DNA of 64,000 nucleotides from Bedellia somnulentella (Eukaryota; Arthropoda; Insecta; Lepidoptera; Bedelliidae). The position numbers and the translations under genes were made by a program. The number at the start of each line of letters is the position of its first letter. Positions within the stretch are counted from its first letter, which is position 1. Location of the stretch: positions 12,586,001-12,650,000 of the forward strand of contig OY755187.1 in assembly GCA_963576735.1 (NCBI GenBank), given 5' to 3'. Under the pieces are notes generated by a model that did not search any database, was not told where the DNA came from, and saw nothing but the letters and a program-made list of their open reading frames with translations. This document shows positions 1 through 10,577 of this stretch, piece by piece.

Positions 1-139
1 AGACCCATCACCAAAAACCTTTATTTTTACCATCTTTTCCCCACTCAACTTCCAAAAGTGGCTGAGGAATTTATTATTCCTTAGCTCTGGCTACCCCTTC
101 TAGGGAAATATAGCCGTGAGTTATGTGTGTATGTATGTA
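1..139 (+). mobile_element. SINE-A copy, 3' part (cut by window start)
   Basis: Matches the 3' half of the ~255 bp SINE-A repeat seen about 30 times in the window: GAGACCCATCACC, then TCCAAAAGTGGCTGAGGAA, then CCGTGAG and a GTATGTATGTA tail. The 5' half lies outside the window. Confidence 0.85.
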
Positions 140-1016
140 ACCCGCTTTGTAAGGCAAATACTTTCCTATATTAGAATGTCTTACGACTTGGTACTATGAA
201 AATAGCTGTAATAAACAAAGCGAACTTGAAGCTCTCGTATTCTTCCAGAAACCCTTATAATTTCACCACAGCTATGTATCTGACTGTCCGTGGAATGGAC
301 ATAGGCCCGTATTTTTTCTAAAATGACCGTCATAGAGTTATAGTCTTTCTTTAGTTATGAATAAATATTACTTTTTTTTCTTTCTTTTATTTAATCTAAC
401 AAGTTTTGATTAGGCATGATCACTAATAATGTCTTTTAAAAATGTTAACAAAAGGACTTATTGATTTGATTATTTTCCTTAAAATTTCCTATTCATCTAT
501 TTTTATTAAAGGCCAATGCACAAATACAGTGACGTGCGACAAAAACCAATACCGATTGTTGTCCAAGATGATAAAATTTTCACGGCATCCTACATGGGTG
601 ACCTGGAATACTAGGTGTGGTGCGAAAAAACAAAAAGTTCAATTCTATTGACGGACGAGACGTGCAAATCCTTACGTGATGAACAGTTTGGTTTGTCATA
701 CTCGTATTTGAGCCTTTGTGACCCGATGTAAAAAAATAAAACTACGACATATAAGTAAAATATTGACTATTAAGTGGAATGATTTTTGTGTAGTTTTAAT
801 GCAATTTAAGAACGTCGTTTTTAATGGGATAAAATGCTCATCAAACATAACAAATATCTTAATGTTCATGCATATAGCATAGGTCGCATCTCCGAATCGC
901 AACATATAGGACTGACTGAAAGTCAATGTTGTGAGGTAATACTCATAACGAAAGTAATAAGTAGTAGAGTAGTGACTTGTCTGTTACTTCTTGGATTTTG
1001 ATTTTGAATTTTATTT
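140..1016. other. No gene recognised
   Basis: AT-rich sequence. A stretch around 520-720 can be read in a frame that looks protein-like but has an in-frame stop and no family I recognise, so no gene is called. Confidence 0.5.
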
Positions 1017-1170
1017 TATAGTCTGATTTTTAATTCGAGTCAGTAAAATGATGAAAAAAGGGTGACCCGCTACAATAGTGATGTTCGGCAATCGATAGAC
1101 TTAAACATTTAGTCATGCTTTATTTTATAAGGTATCTGAATCGGAATCGTAATCATTTACATTTATAATG

Positions 1171-2139
1171 AACTAGTGGATCGTCCCAGCTTCGCACGGG
1201 TAGCGTTGTTTTTTTAAATATCTGAGGTTTCTTTCTTCAGTCACTGCTCAAGCATTGTGAAATTCAGCGTAATGTTTTTAATTTATTAAATTTATAGCAC
1301 TCCCTTAACAGTGTAGTTTGGTGATTTTGATTGCGCTTTAATGAACGGTTCAGTATTGCCGTTATAGCAAATTTTGGAATAAAACGCCATGAAGTATTTA
1401 TATCAATCTAAAAAATAAATCATTACGTTATGTAGGATGCAACTACTGGCGCCATCTAGTATGTTATATGTAAATTAGTAAAGATTTAGTTTCGATCACG
1501 GGCGCGATGGCGTATTTTATGTATAATTTCAGAGTTTGTCTACCGATTTCTATGATTCTTTTTTTATTGAATAGGTAATAATGTTACCTTATTTAAATTA
1601 GGGATGAATGAGAGGTTTACAAACGTAAGAGTAAACAAATATAATCAGGATGTTCCGAACTGCTAAGCTATCAGGAATTACACGTGTTATTGTGAGTCAA
1701 CCATAAAAGATAGACATATACTGTTAAGGAATTTTTTTTAGATAATTTTATGGAGAATATTTCCGCCACACATGATTTCTATGTAAGTTTAACCATTAAG
1801 GCTGCACACGCGACGGAAGCTTAAAAAATGGAGTAACTTCTCCCGTTTTCCCCAAATTTCCAAAAAATCCCCTTTATTTCTCTGCTGGAAAGTATACAAA
1901 AACCTGCGCAGGAGTATGAAGAATAATTGTACCAAGTTTCGTTAAAGTCCGTCGAGTAGTTTTTGTTTCCATAAGGAACATACAAACCGACAGACAGACA
2001 GACAGACAGACAGACAAAAATTTTACTGATTGCATTTTTGGCATCAGTATCGATCCCTAATCACCACCTGATAGTTATTTTGAAAATATATTTCATGTAC
2101 AGAATTGACCTCTCTACAGATTTATTATAAGTATAGAAG
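1171..2139 (+). mobile_element. Non-autonomous interspersed repeat with GACA microsatellite
   Basis: Begins ACTAGTGGATCGTCCCAGC followed by TTCGCACGGGT and carries a (GACA)n tract at about 1988-2018, ending near TATTATAAGTATAGA. The same head occurs at 32607 and 38996. It sits inside the 1017-2875 transposon and is therefore younger. Superfamily not assigned from sequence alone. Confidence 0.6.
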
Positions 2140-2159
2140 ATGAATCCACACATTCGTCT

Positions 2160-2644
2160 ATGATGTGGTCGAGTTGACACATTTTGTCTTCAACTTTCAT
2201 GGCATGCTTGATGCACTGTCTCCAATTTTCATGCGTTACTTCTTTCAGGCTTTCTTCAAAAAGATTTTTACGTCTTTTATTTTAAAAGTTTTATTATTCC
2301 TTGCGACCCCTTTGCTTGAGCCCATATTTAACTCTATTGGGTTGAGCTCACAGTGGTAGGGGGGCAGACGCAGGATTGTAACACCGTATTCAGCGGCCAA
2401 CTCTTCCACAGCATAGCGTTCGTAATTAGATTTATTTAATTTTTTTAATTAACTGAGCCTTTATCATAGTAGGTTCATGTTGATTTTTTTTTTCATTTAA
2501 CCACTGAATAATATTAGCCTTCCGCCAATTCGAAGTGGGGATACGCTCGATTCTTCTTGAATGATACGGTGGCTTTAACTTTGGCAAAATGCTTTTAAGC
2601 CATTCTTCAAAACAATCCGAATTCATCTCTTCATGATAGTCCAT
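2160..2644 (-). pseudogene. IS630/Tc1-like DDE transposase remnant
   Basis: Reading the minus strand from 2644, the ORF starts MDYHEEMNSDCFEEWLKS and continues to a PTSNWRKANI-type segment, typical of the middle of insect IS630-like DDE transposases. After a stop near 2432, the next stretch encodes EYGVTILRLPPYHCELNPIE, the third catalytic block with its final Glu. The region that should hold the second catalytic Asp (V-I-V-M-D-N family motif between the LP and PYHS segments) is missing, and the 3' end is frameshifted. This is a dead copy and is the coding remnant of the transposon bounded by the repeats at 1017 and 2875. Family identification rests on motif memory, not a search. Confidence 0.7.
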
Positions 2645-2875
2645 ACTATTTTTCTTAGATTCAAAAATAAGTAGACCATCTTCTACGAAACCTTCATCAC
2701 TGCCTATATGTGAAATTATTAGGCACTACGCGGCAAATATTTTTGTTTAGGTATATAATCCCTAGGTAGGTATATGTTTAGGTATATAAAAAACCACATC
2801 ACTATTTATTTGGGACAAAAAACCTGCAACACTGGAAATGTCATTTTACTGACTCGAATTAAAAATCAGACTATA

Positions 2876-3105
2876 GTATGTTTTCCATTGTTTCTTTGCA
2901 GCAGCGAATAAACATTTTCTTACTTTTCTTTACCGCTTTGCTTAACAATCGCGTTCGCGAACCTTCGCCCACGCAAAATGCTGTGTTGCAAATCAAAGTT
3001 TAAGAGAATAAGAAAGAAAACATTTATTTACCGCAACATAAGTATGAATACATATACTTCCAGCTACAAATGCCAATAAGTTTGCCTAAAAATATCACAA
3101 AAAAA
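2876..3105. other. No feature recognised
   Basis: Intergenic AT-rich sequence; nothing supported. Confidence 0.4.
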
Positions 3106-3170
3106 CCCTCAGTCGCTACTTACGACTACCCCTAGAAGAAATGGGTTATTCCTAGTGTAAGCCAACACTA
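3106..3170 (-). mobile_element. SINE-A fragment
   Basis: Degenerate match to the 5' region of SINE-A in reverse orientation (AGTCGCTACTTACGAC ... GTAAGCCAACACTA). Confidence 0.5.
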
Positions 3171-3536
3171 AACAGCTTATGTTTAAGCTAAATGTTAAAT
3201 TATTATTGATAAATGGATGAATGAAAAGTTTTATTTTGGACATAAAAAATATCCATATATATTAATTAGTAAACAAGGCTTAGTATCTATGTTAGTAGAA
3301 CATATATAAAGAATAACAATGTGCATGAGTGGCCATCCAGTAAGCCTATATAGGACAATCCGCCCTTTCAGCAATGACATTTAATAAGACTCGGAAGCAG
3401 TTCATAGCTCGAATGGAAAAAGGTTAAAAGTTCATGAGTAAAACCAAAAAAGATCAAAAAAGAACAAGAGATCTCAGACCTGGCTTTGCTTGGCAGCAAG
3501 CCTTTTTAGTAAGCCAGCTTAGGCAGTGAAAGACTA
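3171..3536. other. No feature recognised
   Basis: No ORF of interest and no recognised repeat. Confidence 0.4.
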
Positions 3537-3717
3537 AGTATATCTCAGCCATGTGGTGTGCCTCACGTTGTTTTCCCTCACCGATAATAAACTTGATAAA
3601 TTAACGACACAAATAACTTCAAAAAATACACTTTGGTGAAAACCCGATCTAGAATTCGAACTTACTGAGAATCTGCATGAGAAGCGGTGGATCTTCCACT
3701 GAAGCATCACGCCGTTC
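3537..3717 (-). mobile_element. SINE-T fragment (5' half)
   Basis: Contains TGATAAATTAACGACACA and a degenerate tRNA-like head at the high-coordinate end, in the order seen in the full copy at 49253-49626 but reversed. Confidence 0.65.
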
Positions 3718-3724
3718 TATAATA

Positions 3725-3930
3725 ACATACATACATAGATATAATCACGACCCAAAAGGGGTAGCTAGAGCTTTAGAGAAACTCCTTAGCTACTGTTGAT
3801 TGATAGTGTGTGATGAGTCCTCAACCGCATCGCCCAAAAACAACTTGTAATGCTCCATACCCTTAGTCGCCTCTTACAACACCCGTGGCTAGAAAGGGTT
3901 AGTGACATTCTAAGCCGGCACTACACGGCA
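3725..3930 (-). mobile_element. SINE-A copy
   Basis: Near full length in reverse: CATACATACATA tail at the low-coordinate end, CAACCGCATCGCCCAAAAA in the middle, GCCGGCACTACACGGCA at the high-coordinate end. It belongs to the subfamily with the CCCGTGG ... AAAGGGG 5' region. Confidence 0.85.
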
Positions 3931-5089
3931 TATAACGGTTTTGTAATTAGTATAGAAAATAAAACTTACTATTTATGTTATTTTGTGTTCACAAAATACA
4001 GCTTTGATTACAATGTAAATCTAACTTAGGTTTCTGAAATAACTGAACTACTTTTCTACAAATACTGCTCTTTATTAAATGAAGAAACAGTAGCAAGTCC
4101 AAATCGAATTAGCAGCGCTGGGTTCCGTACTTTACTTTATTTAATGGAAACCAGATTTGATTAGCTTTCTTGTTAATACTTTGTGTAGCTGCACTCTGGA
4201 ACTTATCTGGATTATATTTTACGGAAATAATTATGCAACTTGATTTGACGTCGTTAAGCAGAAAGGACTCAACCCACACTTTCGCCAAAATTGAGTTAAG
4301 TGTGTATTGGCTACTACATTGATATTACTCATGGTTGATGCTCTAAAGTAGTGAAATCTCTACTTTATAAGTCCAAGATAATTGATTATTTTCAACACCA
4401 AACCTAAAACACAGTATAAGAGCACTTAATCTCAAACTTCAAACGCTGATATCTCGTAATCTACTTTTAGTGGGCGGAGTTTTTTTCTGCTTAGCTACTT
4501 CCAAAAGTCTTTATACATATATTACATATGCTCGTAGTGACATTTTAAGCCGGCACTACACGGAAAAAATACTTTATTTTTTACATTTGGTTTACCACCA
4601 CCTAGTAGTTATTCTTCTGTTCAAAAACATGTTATTGTTTGGTTTTATATATGCCACTTAGGTTGTGCAACTTTTCAGGCCATGTCAGCGACTCCGGTTC
4701 TCCTACGGATATAGTTGAACTCCTCAAATAGACGCACAAAATGTTAAGGTGAACCTGTACAGGCTATAATGTCAGCAGCAACAGCCTACCATCAGGTCAA
4801 AAATCAGTTATAGTGTGATAACTCAGTCGTATTTTTAATATTCATGCAATAACGTAACAGTGCTGTAATTTTAATTGCCAAAATCAAGTAGGGAACCCCA
4901 AATCTCGAGCGTAGGAACAATCCGCATTGTTGCGACACTCAACGTGCGTTCTTTTTTAAATATCATTTCTCTTTGTCAACTGCATGTGATGTAAAGCTAT
5001 TGAGTTGGCAGCTGATACGTGCTTATATAATACCTTGGTTTTGCAGAAATACTGTTATTTAAAATAGGATTAAGGGATAATCATACATA
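3931..5089. other. No gene; one SINE-A scrap
   Basis: A short reversed SINE-A head (about 4534-4564, GCCGGCACTACACGG) is the only recognised item. Confidence 0.45.
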
Positions 5090-5165
5090 CATAAACTCAC
5101 GCCTTTGGGAACTTTGGAGTAGGCAGGTATTGATCTGCAGTTTATACGATCCTGGCAAACTTTTC
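5090..5165 (-). mobile_element. RTE-Y 3' end fragment
   Basis: Diverged match to the RTE-Y terminus: ACTCACGCC, GGAGTAGGCAGG, ATACGATCCTGGCAAAC in the same order as in intact copies. Confidence 0.55.
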
Positions 5166-5701
5166 GAGCTTATATTATGATACACGTAGATATTATGTAA
5201 TGAATAATTGTATAAGTAATTCTGAATCATATCAATGCACAAAGAATATGCCTTTAGAAAATACACAAAGTTGTATACCCAATGTAGTTTTTTTGCTAAT
5301 CCAAACCTTCTGCATCCAAGAGCTACCTTCGTTCCACTGATCTGCATACAAATATTTTTTATTCATACAAACATCTTTTCCACTGATCTACATACATATA
5401 TTTACAAAAATCAAACGTTTTTAGTGACTTCTTTTACTAGTTTACCAACAATAAAAAACTAGGTGACAATACAGTTTTTCAGGTTGCAGCTTGTTCGAGA
5501 TAGTTATTTTAGCAGTCAGCTCTGAACAATAAAGTACTCCCAACTTGCATTGGCCATTTAGAACTGGAACTGCCAGAACGTTTATAACTTGCTAATTTGA
5601 ATTTGAAGTAGTTTTCAGCAAGTTAAATTTGTTCCATTTCATTATGAGACAACTAGAAATAAGATGATGTTATTTTACACCTGCAATAATGTCCCGTATG
5701 T
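5166..5701. other. No feature recognised
   Basis: AT-rich; overlapping short ORFs on both strands look fortuitous. Confidence 0.4.
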
Positions 5702-5932
5702 TGCTGTGTAGTGCCAGCTTAGAATAACACTACCTCATTTCTTCCGGTGGGAGTCCGTAACAGGCGACTAACAGTATTGGGACTTTAAAGGGATTTTTGG
5801 GTGATGCGGTTTGAGACCCATCACAAACAACCTTTATTTTACCATCTTTTCCCCATACAACTTTCCAAAAGTTGTTGAGGAATTTCTTATTCATTAGATT
5901 TATAGATGTGAGTATATGTGTGTATGTATGTA
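5702..5932 (+). mobile_element. SINE-A copy
   Basis: Starts TTGCTGTGTAGTGCCAGC-like and ends GTGTGTATGTATGTA; belongs to the subfamily with TTTCTTCCGGTGGG and CAACAACCTTTATTTTACC-type segments. Confidence 0.85.
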
Positions 5933-7070
5933 CTAATATCCCGACCTGAATTCATAATACAAGCATCATAGGTTAATTTTATTTCTTGTTAGAGTTTCTT
6001 AAACCGCTACCGTGAGTCTCGTAGGAGGCGGCTAAGGTTAAAGGTTATGATGACCAGAGATGCGCGTGAAGATCCGTCACAAACTGTTTTTTAACATGTT
6101 TACTAAATGTAACTGCATGAAGCGGCGAATTTGCAATTCAAAAGCATTCGCTAAGACAGCTGTGGTAAAAAGCTACTAAGGGCTACGGCTTTTTAAGTTA
6201 TGTTTGAGTGATGTGGCTGACGACCTTCTAGAAGTTTTAAACGTCTTTGCAAGTGGTCGAGGAATTTCCAATGTTGAAGCTCAAACTACCCCTTTTTGAA
6301 TTTTATTGCCTTTAGTATTGTATGTATTTTTAGTAAAATTTAGTACTAGAAACTTAACTAGAAAGATTTTGAATGTTTCATTTTGCTCAACATCCACTAA
6401 TATTCTATCTATAGCTTGAAAGAAACACAACATGGGAAAGATAACCAAAAATACGGAAATTCAAAAATATTGTTAAAATTTTATGAAAATGACTGCCATT
6501 CGCTTTTCATAAAGAACAAAGTAGCCAACCCTGGACAAAGGTCACACTACTCACAACTTCAGTCGCAAAACTTTAAATCGGTTTAGCTCAGTCACTTTAC
6601 TTCATTAAAAAGTCACGACAAAGTATTCCGAAAAGCTACCTGATAGAAATGTTTATCGCAACTGTCAGTTACGGAATAAACAAGTCCCAAGGCAATATTC
6701 AAACTAGGACAACTACAGCCCCTTAATAAAACATAAGTTAGCTTTGATGAGACGGTCGAGATGTATATAACTTCTAGAAACCAATCTAAGTTCTCAAGAA
6801 ATATGACTTTTTCTTTATGACATTCAAAGTTTTTGAATTAATTAGCATGGTTCAAAACTCGACTGGCTATATGCGAGTCAGTCTTAAACCCTTTGGGTTC
6901 CGCAACTTATAATTAATAGAATAAAATAATAAAACATTCGCCTACCACTAGTAATAAGAGAATTGTGAGGTTACCGGCTGAGAGGAATTTTACTATTTAC
7001 AAACAATATATCAATTTCATTTCATTTAAATAGAAACCACCCTCGCCCTATTGAGAAAGATTGAAATAAA
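5933..7070. other. No gene; very degenerate SINE-A in 6000-6320
   Basis: Around 6190-6310 the order 'GAGTGATGTGGCTGACGACC ... AAGTGGTCGAGGAATTTCC ... CTACCCCTTTT' suggests an old SINE-A copy. Nothing else recognised. Confidence 0.4.
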
Positions 7071-7272
7071 CATACATACATACATATACTCACGGCTATA
7101 AATCCCTAGAAGGGGTAGCCAGAGCCAAGGAATTAAAAATTCCTCAGCAATTCTACAACCGCATCGCCCAAAAATCCCTTAAAAGCCCCAATACCGTGTT
7201 TGCTGTGTAGTTTCGACTTAGAATAGCACTACCCCATTTATTCCGGTGGGTGTTTTAAGAGGCGACTAACGA
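7071..7272 (-). mobile_element. SINE-A copy with inverted 5' part
   Basis: Positions 7071-7198 are the SINE-A 3' part in reverse orientation with its CATA tail; 7199-7272 are the SINE-A 5' head in forward orientation (TGCTGTGTAG ... GGCGACTAACG). The head stops in the consensus almost exactly where the reversed part begins (ACCGTTAG/CCCAATACCG junction), so together they make one element whose 5' part is flipped. There is also a small internal deletion around the GGAAGTTGAG region. Confidence 0.75.
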
Positions 7273-8167
7273 TTGAAATAAAAAAACTGATAAACACGCT
7301 TTTTGAAATTATTCATCATTTGAAATTATTTATTCCTGGCTACCCTAATTGGGACAATGCAATGAACCTAAGAAATTATTATATTGTCCCTGATTCTTGA
7401 TAAGTGTACAAATTTTGAATTAAATCGGTCCGTTTAAAGTGGGACGAAATCGAGTTTAAAGGAGTCGGTTACATATACATATATACTTATATACATACAG
7501 ATGAAACTAATATAAGCGTGTTAAAAACACCCGCATTTTACTCTCGAAATATGTTTTCCGGAAGTTTTTTTACACCCAACTTGCAAGATAGGAATGTTTT
7601 GGTCTCATTCAGTAATAGGGTCGCGTTTTCCCATTTTGTTATGGAACTCCAAAGGGCAATGGAAGTTTATAAACTAGTTGAATGAGATTCAGAGATGACT
7701 TGTGTTTTTTTAATCTTTTAGTCATCTATCTCAGTTATCTTTGGTTTGAAATTTGAAAAACTTTTGATTATAAAAGTCATTGTCTGTTTGCAATTTCCTA
7801 TTATTGTAAGTCTTCAGTTCAGATAATAGTTAGCGTGATTAAAACCGTCGTTATTTAATAAAAACTCTTGTACAAATAGACCTCAACGGGATAGTTATAT
7901 AATTCGATATAAATATTCCTATGCAGTGTTTGGCTATTTTTGAATGAAATTCAGATTATATGGTAAATATTGTGATGACAAGATATAATTAACTACAAAA
8001 AATAAATATATGCTGTTGAAATATCTGATTTAAAGTAGTTTTTAAACATTATAATAATTAATTGAAAAAGTCACATTAAATAAAACTTTTTGCACAAAAA
8101 CTTGTTATGACAATATACATATATACAGCGTTAATAATGAGTTTAAGAGAGAGATAACAACAAAAAA
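7273..8167. other. No gene; short dispersed repeat at 7427-7490
   Basis: A ~50 bp segment (AAAGTGGGACGAAATCG ... GGAGTCGGTTACATA) recurs inverted at about 9908-9955, so it is a small interspersed-repeat terminus. The rest is unassigned. Confidence 0.5.
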
Positions 8168-8312
8168 ACCCAAACGTTCACATCGTGTATCCCCCAAAGG
8201 GGTTGGCAGAGGTACTTACACTTCTGAACTTCTCGTGACATTGTCACCTGATGTTCGGTCAGAGTACCCATGTTTTTCTTGGGCAGTGTACTCAAGTTAT
8301 AGGGGGCAGTTC
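8168..8312 (-). mobile_element. SINE-T fragment (3' half)
   Basis: AAACGTTCAC ... CCCCAAAGGGGTTGGCAGAG ... CAGTGTACTCA matches the SINE-T 3' region in reverse. Confidence 0.7.
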
Positions 8313-8964
8313 ACTACCACCAGACAACCACCGAACAAGCTTAATTTATAAAGAGATGAAAGAAAATTGAGGATATTCAACGGTAAGTCATTCCAAAAAT
8401 TACGATATAAATACCACATTTTTTACTATTACTATCGTCAAAAGCTACTTAAAAGTGATAAATGGGTTATCAATGAACTAATCACCAACAATGCCAGTAT
8501 CGTACAAAGTGGTGATCGATAGTGTCTGCCTACCCCAATCGGAAATAATGTCGGGAACATGTATGTATGAATTATCACCAAAAATCTTTAATCGCTCCTC
8601 CCACATTACAGAAGTATCAAAAATAAATTAATCGCTCGCTCAGGCTACTCTTTTTGTGACTAAAGTTATGGTTATATGACAGCACCAAAGTTAAAGAATA
8701 CTACAAAATTTCAACATTTCCCGATATCCATTGTCTATATTTTCAATGTGTTGGCAACGTTACTATTCTGGCTTCGACCCAACGCTTTCATGTTAGTTGA
8801 AGCTCTCAGCAAATATTCCTATCATATAACCTGAATGGCTTTGTATCTACAATTGTGGTGTGGAATGGAGCTAAAACGAATATTTGACCAACTTCGTAGA
8901 GCAAAGGGTTCGTAACTTCTATTTTTGTTAGTGTATGGTACGTTTTTAGTTTGCTATGTATTCT
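8313..8964. other. No gene; RTE-Y scrap
   Basis: About 8500-8545 (GTGATCGATAGTGTCTGCC then TACCCCAATCGG) is a forward RTE-Y 3' end scrap. Nothing else recognised. Confidence 0.45.
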
Positions 8965-9163
8965 ATAATCATTTCACATACATACATACATATACTCACG
9001 CCATTAGTTCCCATTGGGGTAGGCAGAGACTATTGATCGCCACTTCGCACGATCCTGACAAACCTCTCTAGCTTCGTTTACATCCATCAATCTTTTCATA
9101 CATGCTCTTTTATTCTTCATACTTCGGACGCCAGCCTTTTTGAGCACACTCTCAATTTCTCAT
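8965..9163 (-). mobile_element. RTE-Y 5'-truncated LINE with target duplication
   Basis: Element body 8976-9163: CATA tail, TATACTCACGCC, TTCCCATTGGGGTAGGCAGA, then sequence whose reverse complement encodes the C-terminus of an RTE-type ORF2 ending AYPNGN-stop. It is truncated at the 5' end. ATAATCATTTC occurs directly on both sides (8965-8975, 9164-9174), an 11-bp target duplication. Confidence 0.85.
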
Positions 9164-9174
9164 ATAATCATTTC

Positions 9175-9426
9175 ATACATACATACATACATATACTCAC
9201 GGCTATATTTCCCTAGAAGGGGTAACCAGAGCTAAGGAATTATAAATTCCTCAGCCACTTTTGGAAGTTGAGTGGGGAAAAGATGGTAAAAATAAAGGTT
9301 TTTGGTGATGGGTCTCCAACCGCATCGCCCAAAAATCCAATAAAAAGCCCCAATACCCTTAGTCGCCTCTTACAACACCCGTGGGTAGAAAGGGGTACCG
9401 ACATTCTTAGCCGGCACTACACGGCA
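9175..9426 (-). mobile_element. SINE-A full-length copy with target duplication
   Basis: Complete 252-bp copy. ATAATCATTTC lies on both sides (9164-9174 and 9427-9437), the same 11-mer that flanks the adjacent RTE-Y insertion, so both elements used the same target site. Confidence 0.9.
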
Positions 9427-9437
9427 ATAATCATTTC

Positions 9438-9702
9438 GTGTTTAAATTTTGGTGGTTACAAGTATTGGTCCTGGAATGCGGCTAAAATGTATAAGTTACT
9501 GACTTCATAATGAATAATTTAAGAAAATGAATTGATATTTCTTTTACAATGAAGAATACTCTCGACCTTTTTTTACATAATTTTAGGAGATTCCCCTATT
9601 TTCACACACTTGTGTTGAATATTAAAATAACACATAACATACATTTACATATGCCGTTAGTTCACAGTTTATTAGGTTTAGTTTGTCGATCGTCATTTAG
9701 TA
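9438..9702. other. No feature recognised
   Basis: AT-rich spacer. Confidence 0.4.
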
Positions 9703-9895
9703 CATACATACATACATATATATTCTCACGCCGTTAGTTCCCATTGGGGTAGGCAGAGACTATCGATCGCCATAATCATTTAGTACAATCCCGGCAAACC
9801 TCTCTTGCTTCATTTACATTAATCAATCTTTTCACACATGGCCTTTAAGTCTTCATACTTTGGACGCCAGCCTTTTTTAACACGCTTATATTAGC
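9703..9895 (-). mobile_element. RTE-Y 5'-truncated LINE
   Basis: CATACATACATATATATTC, CCCATTGGGGTAGGCAGAGA, GGACGCCAGCC in reverse-strand order. More diverged than the 8976 copy. Confidence 0.8.
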
Positions 9896-9907
9896 TTCAC
9901 CTGTATA

Positions 9908-9955
9908 TATGTATGTAACCGACTCCTTGAAACTTGATTTTGACCCACTTTAAAC
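9908..9955 (-). repeat. Short repeat terminus, inverted match of 7427-7490
   Basis: GTAACCGACTCCTTGAAAC ... CCCACTTTAAACC is the reverse complement of the segment near 7430. Family unknown. Confidence 0.5.
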
Positions 9956-10025
9956 CTAGAAAGCAACCCAGCCTTTTTCACAATTTTCAGCTTATGTTGG
10001 GAATTAATTTTCAGATTTTATAAAT

Positions 10026-10277
10026 TTTGCCGTGTAATGCCTGCTTAGAACGTCGCTACCCCTTTCAACCCACGGGTGTCGTAAGAGGCGACTAAGGGTA
10101 TTGGGGCTTTTTATTGGATTTTTTGACGATGCTGTTGGAGACCCATCACTAAAAACCTTTATTTTTACCATCTTTTCCCCACTCAACTTCCAAAAGTGGC
10201 TGAGGAATTTATAATTCCATAGCTCTGGTTACCCCTTCTAGGGAAATATAGCCGTGAGTATATGTATGTATGTATGT
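10026..10277 (+). mobile_element. SINE-A full-length copy with target duplication
   Basis: Runs from TTTGCCGTGTAATGCC to the GTATGTATGT tail. ATTTTATAAAT occurs at 10015-10025 and 10278-10288, an 11-bp duplication that fixes both ends. Confidence 0.9.
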
Positions 10278-10288
10278 ATTTTATAAAT

Positions 10289-10559
10289 ATGCTTCAAAAA
10301 CGTGTTTTTCAGTTTATTTAACTATATTTATTTCACACTTAGTTTTCAATCGCAAATCACATATAAACAAAAGTATAAATACTATGATTATAATCCGTAA
10401 AGGTGAATTTGACTGAATTCGAGCCAAACATTTTGAAAGCATTAAAACAACAGCGCACTATTGAGGTAAAAGAAAGCCAAAGGATTAGGATTATTATTGT
10501 TAATATATTTTACGATGCCTATATCGAGCATATTGGCTGAGGATTATGACGGCAGGAGT
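10289..10559. other. Left flank of LINE; nothing supported
   Basis: No recognised feature; the LINE 5' truncation point must lie near 10500-10578. Confidence 0.4.
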
Positions 10560-10577
10560 ATTTTAGTCAGAGACTAA

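Larger units (their letters stand above)
1017..2875 (-). mobile_element. Tc1/IS630-type DNA transposon with 35-bp terminal inverted repeats
   Basis: Positions 1017-1051 and 2841-2875 are perfect inverted repeats of 35 bases; the outer ends read TATAGTCTGATTTTT on each side, compatible with a TA target duplication. Between them lies a decayed DDE transposase on the minus strand (2160-2644) and a later insertion of an unrelated repeat (about 1171-2139). Removing that insertion leaves a core of roughly 0.9 kb, so the transposon is internally deleted and cannot be autonomous. The combination of TA-type ends and an IS630-like DDE protein supports the superfamily; the exact family is inferred. Confidence 0.8.

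Noticed and set aside
442..720. A 69-codon ORF and an overlapping protein-like frame (KIFTASYMGDLEY, then stop, then VWCEKTKS)
   Set aside because: The better-looking frame has an in-frame stop and I recognise no family; no splice or promoter context supports a gene.
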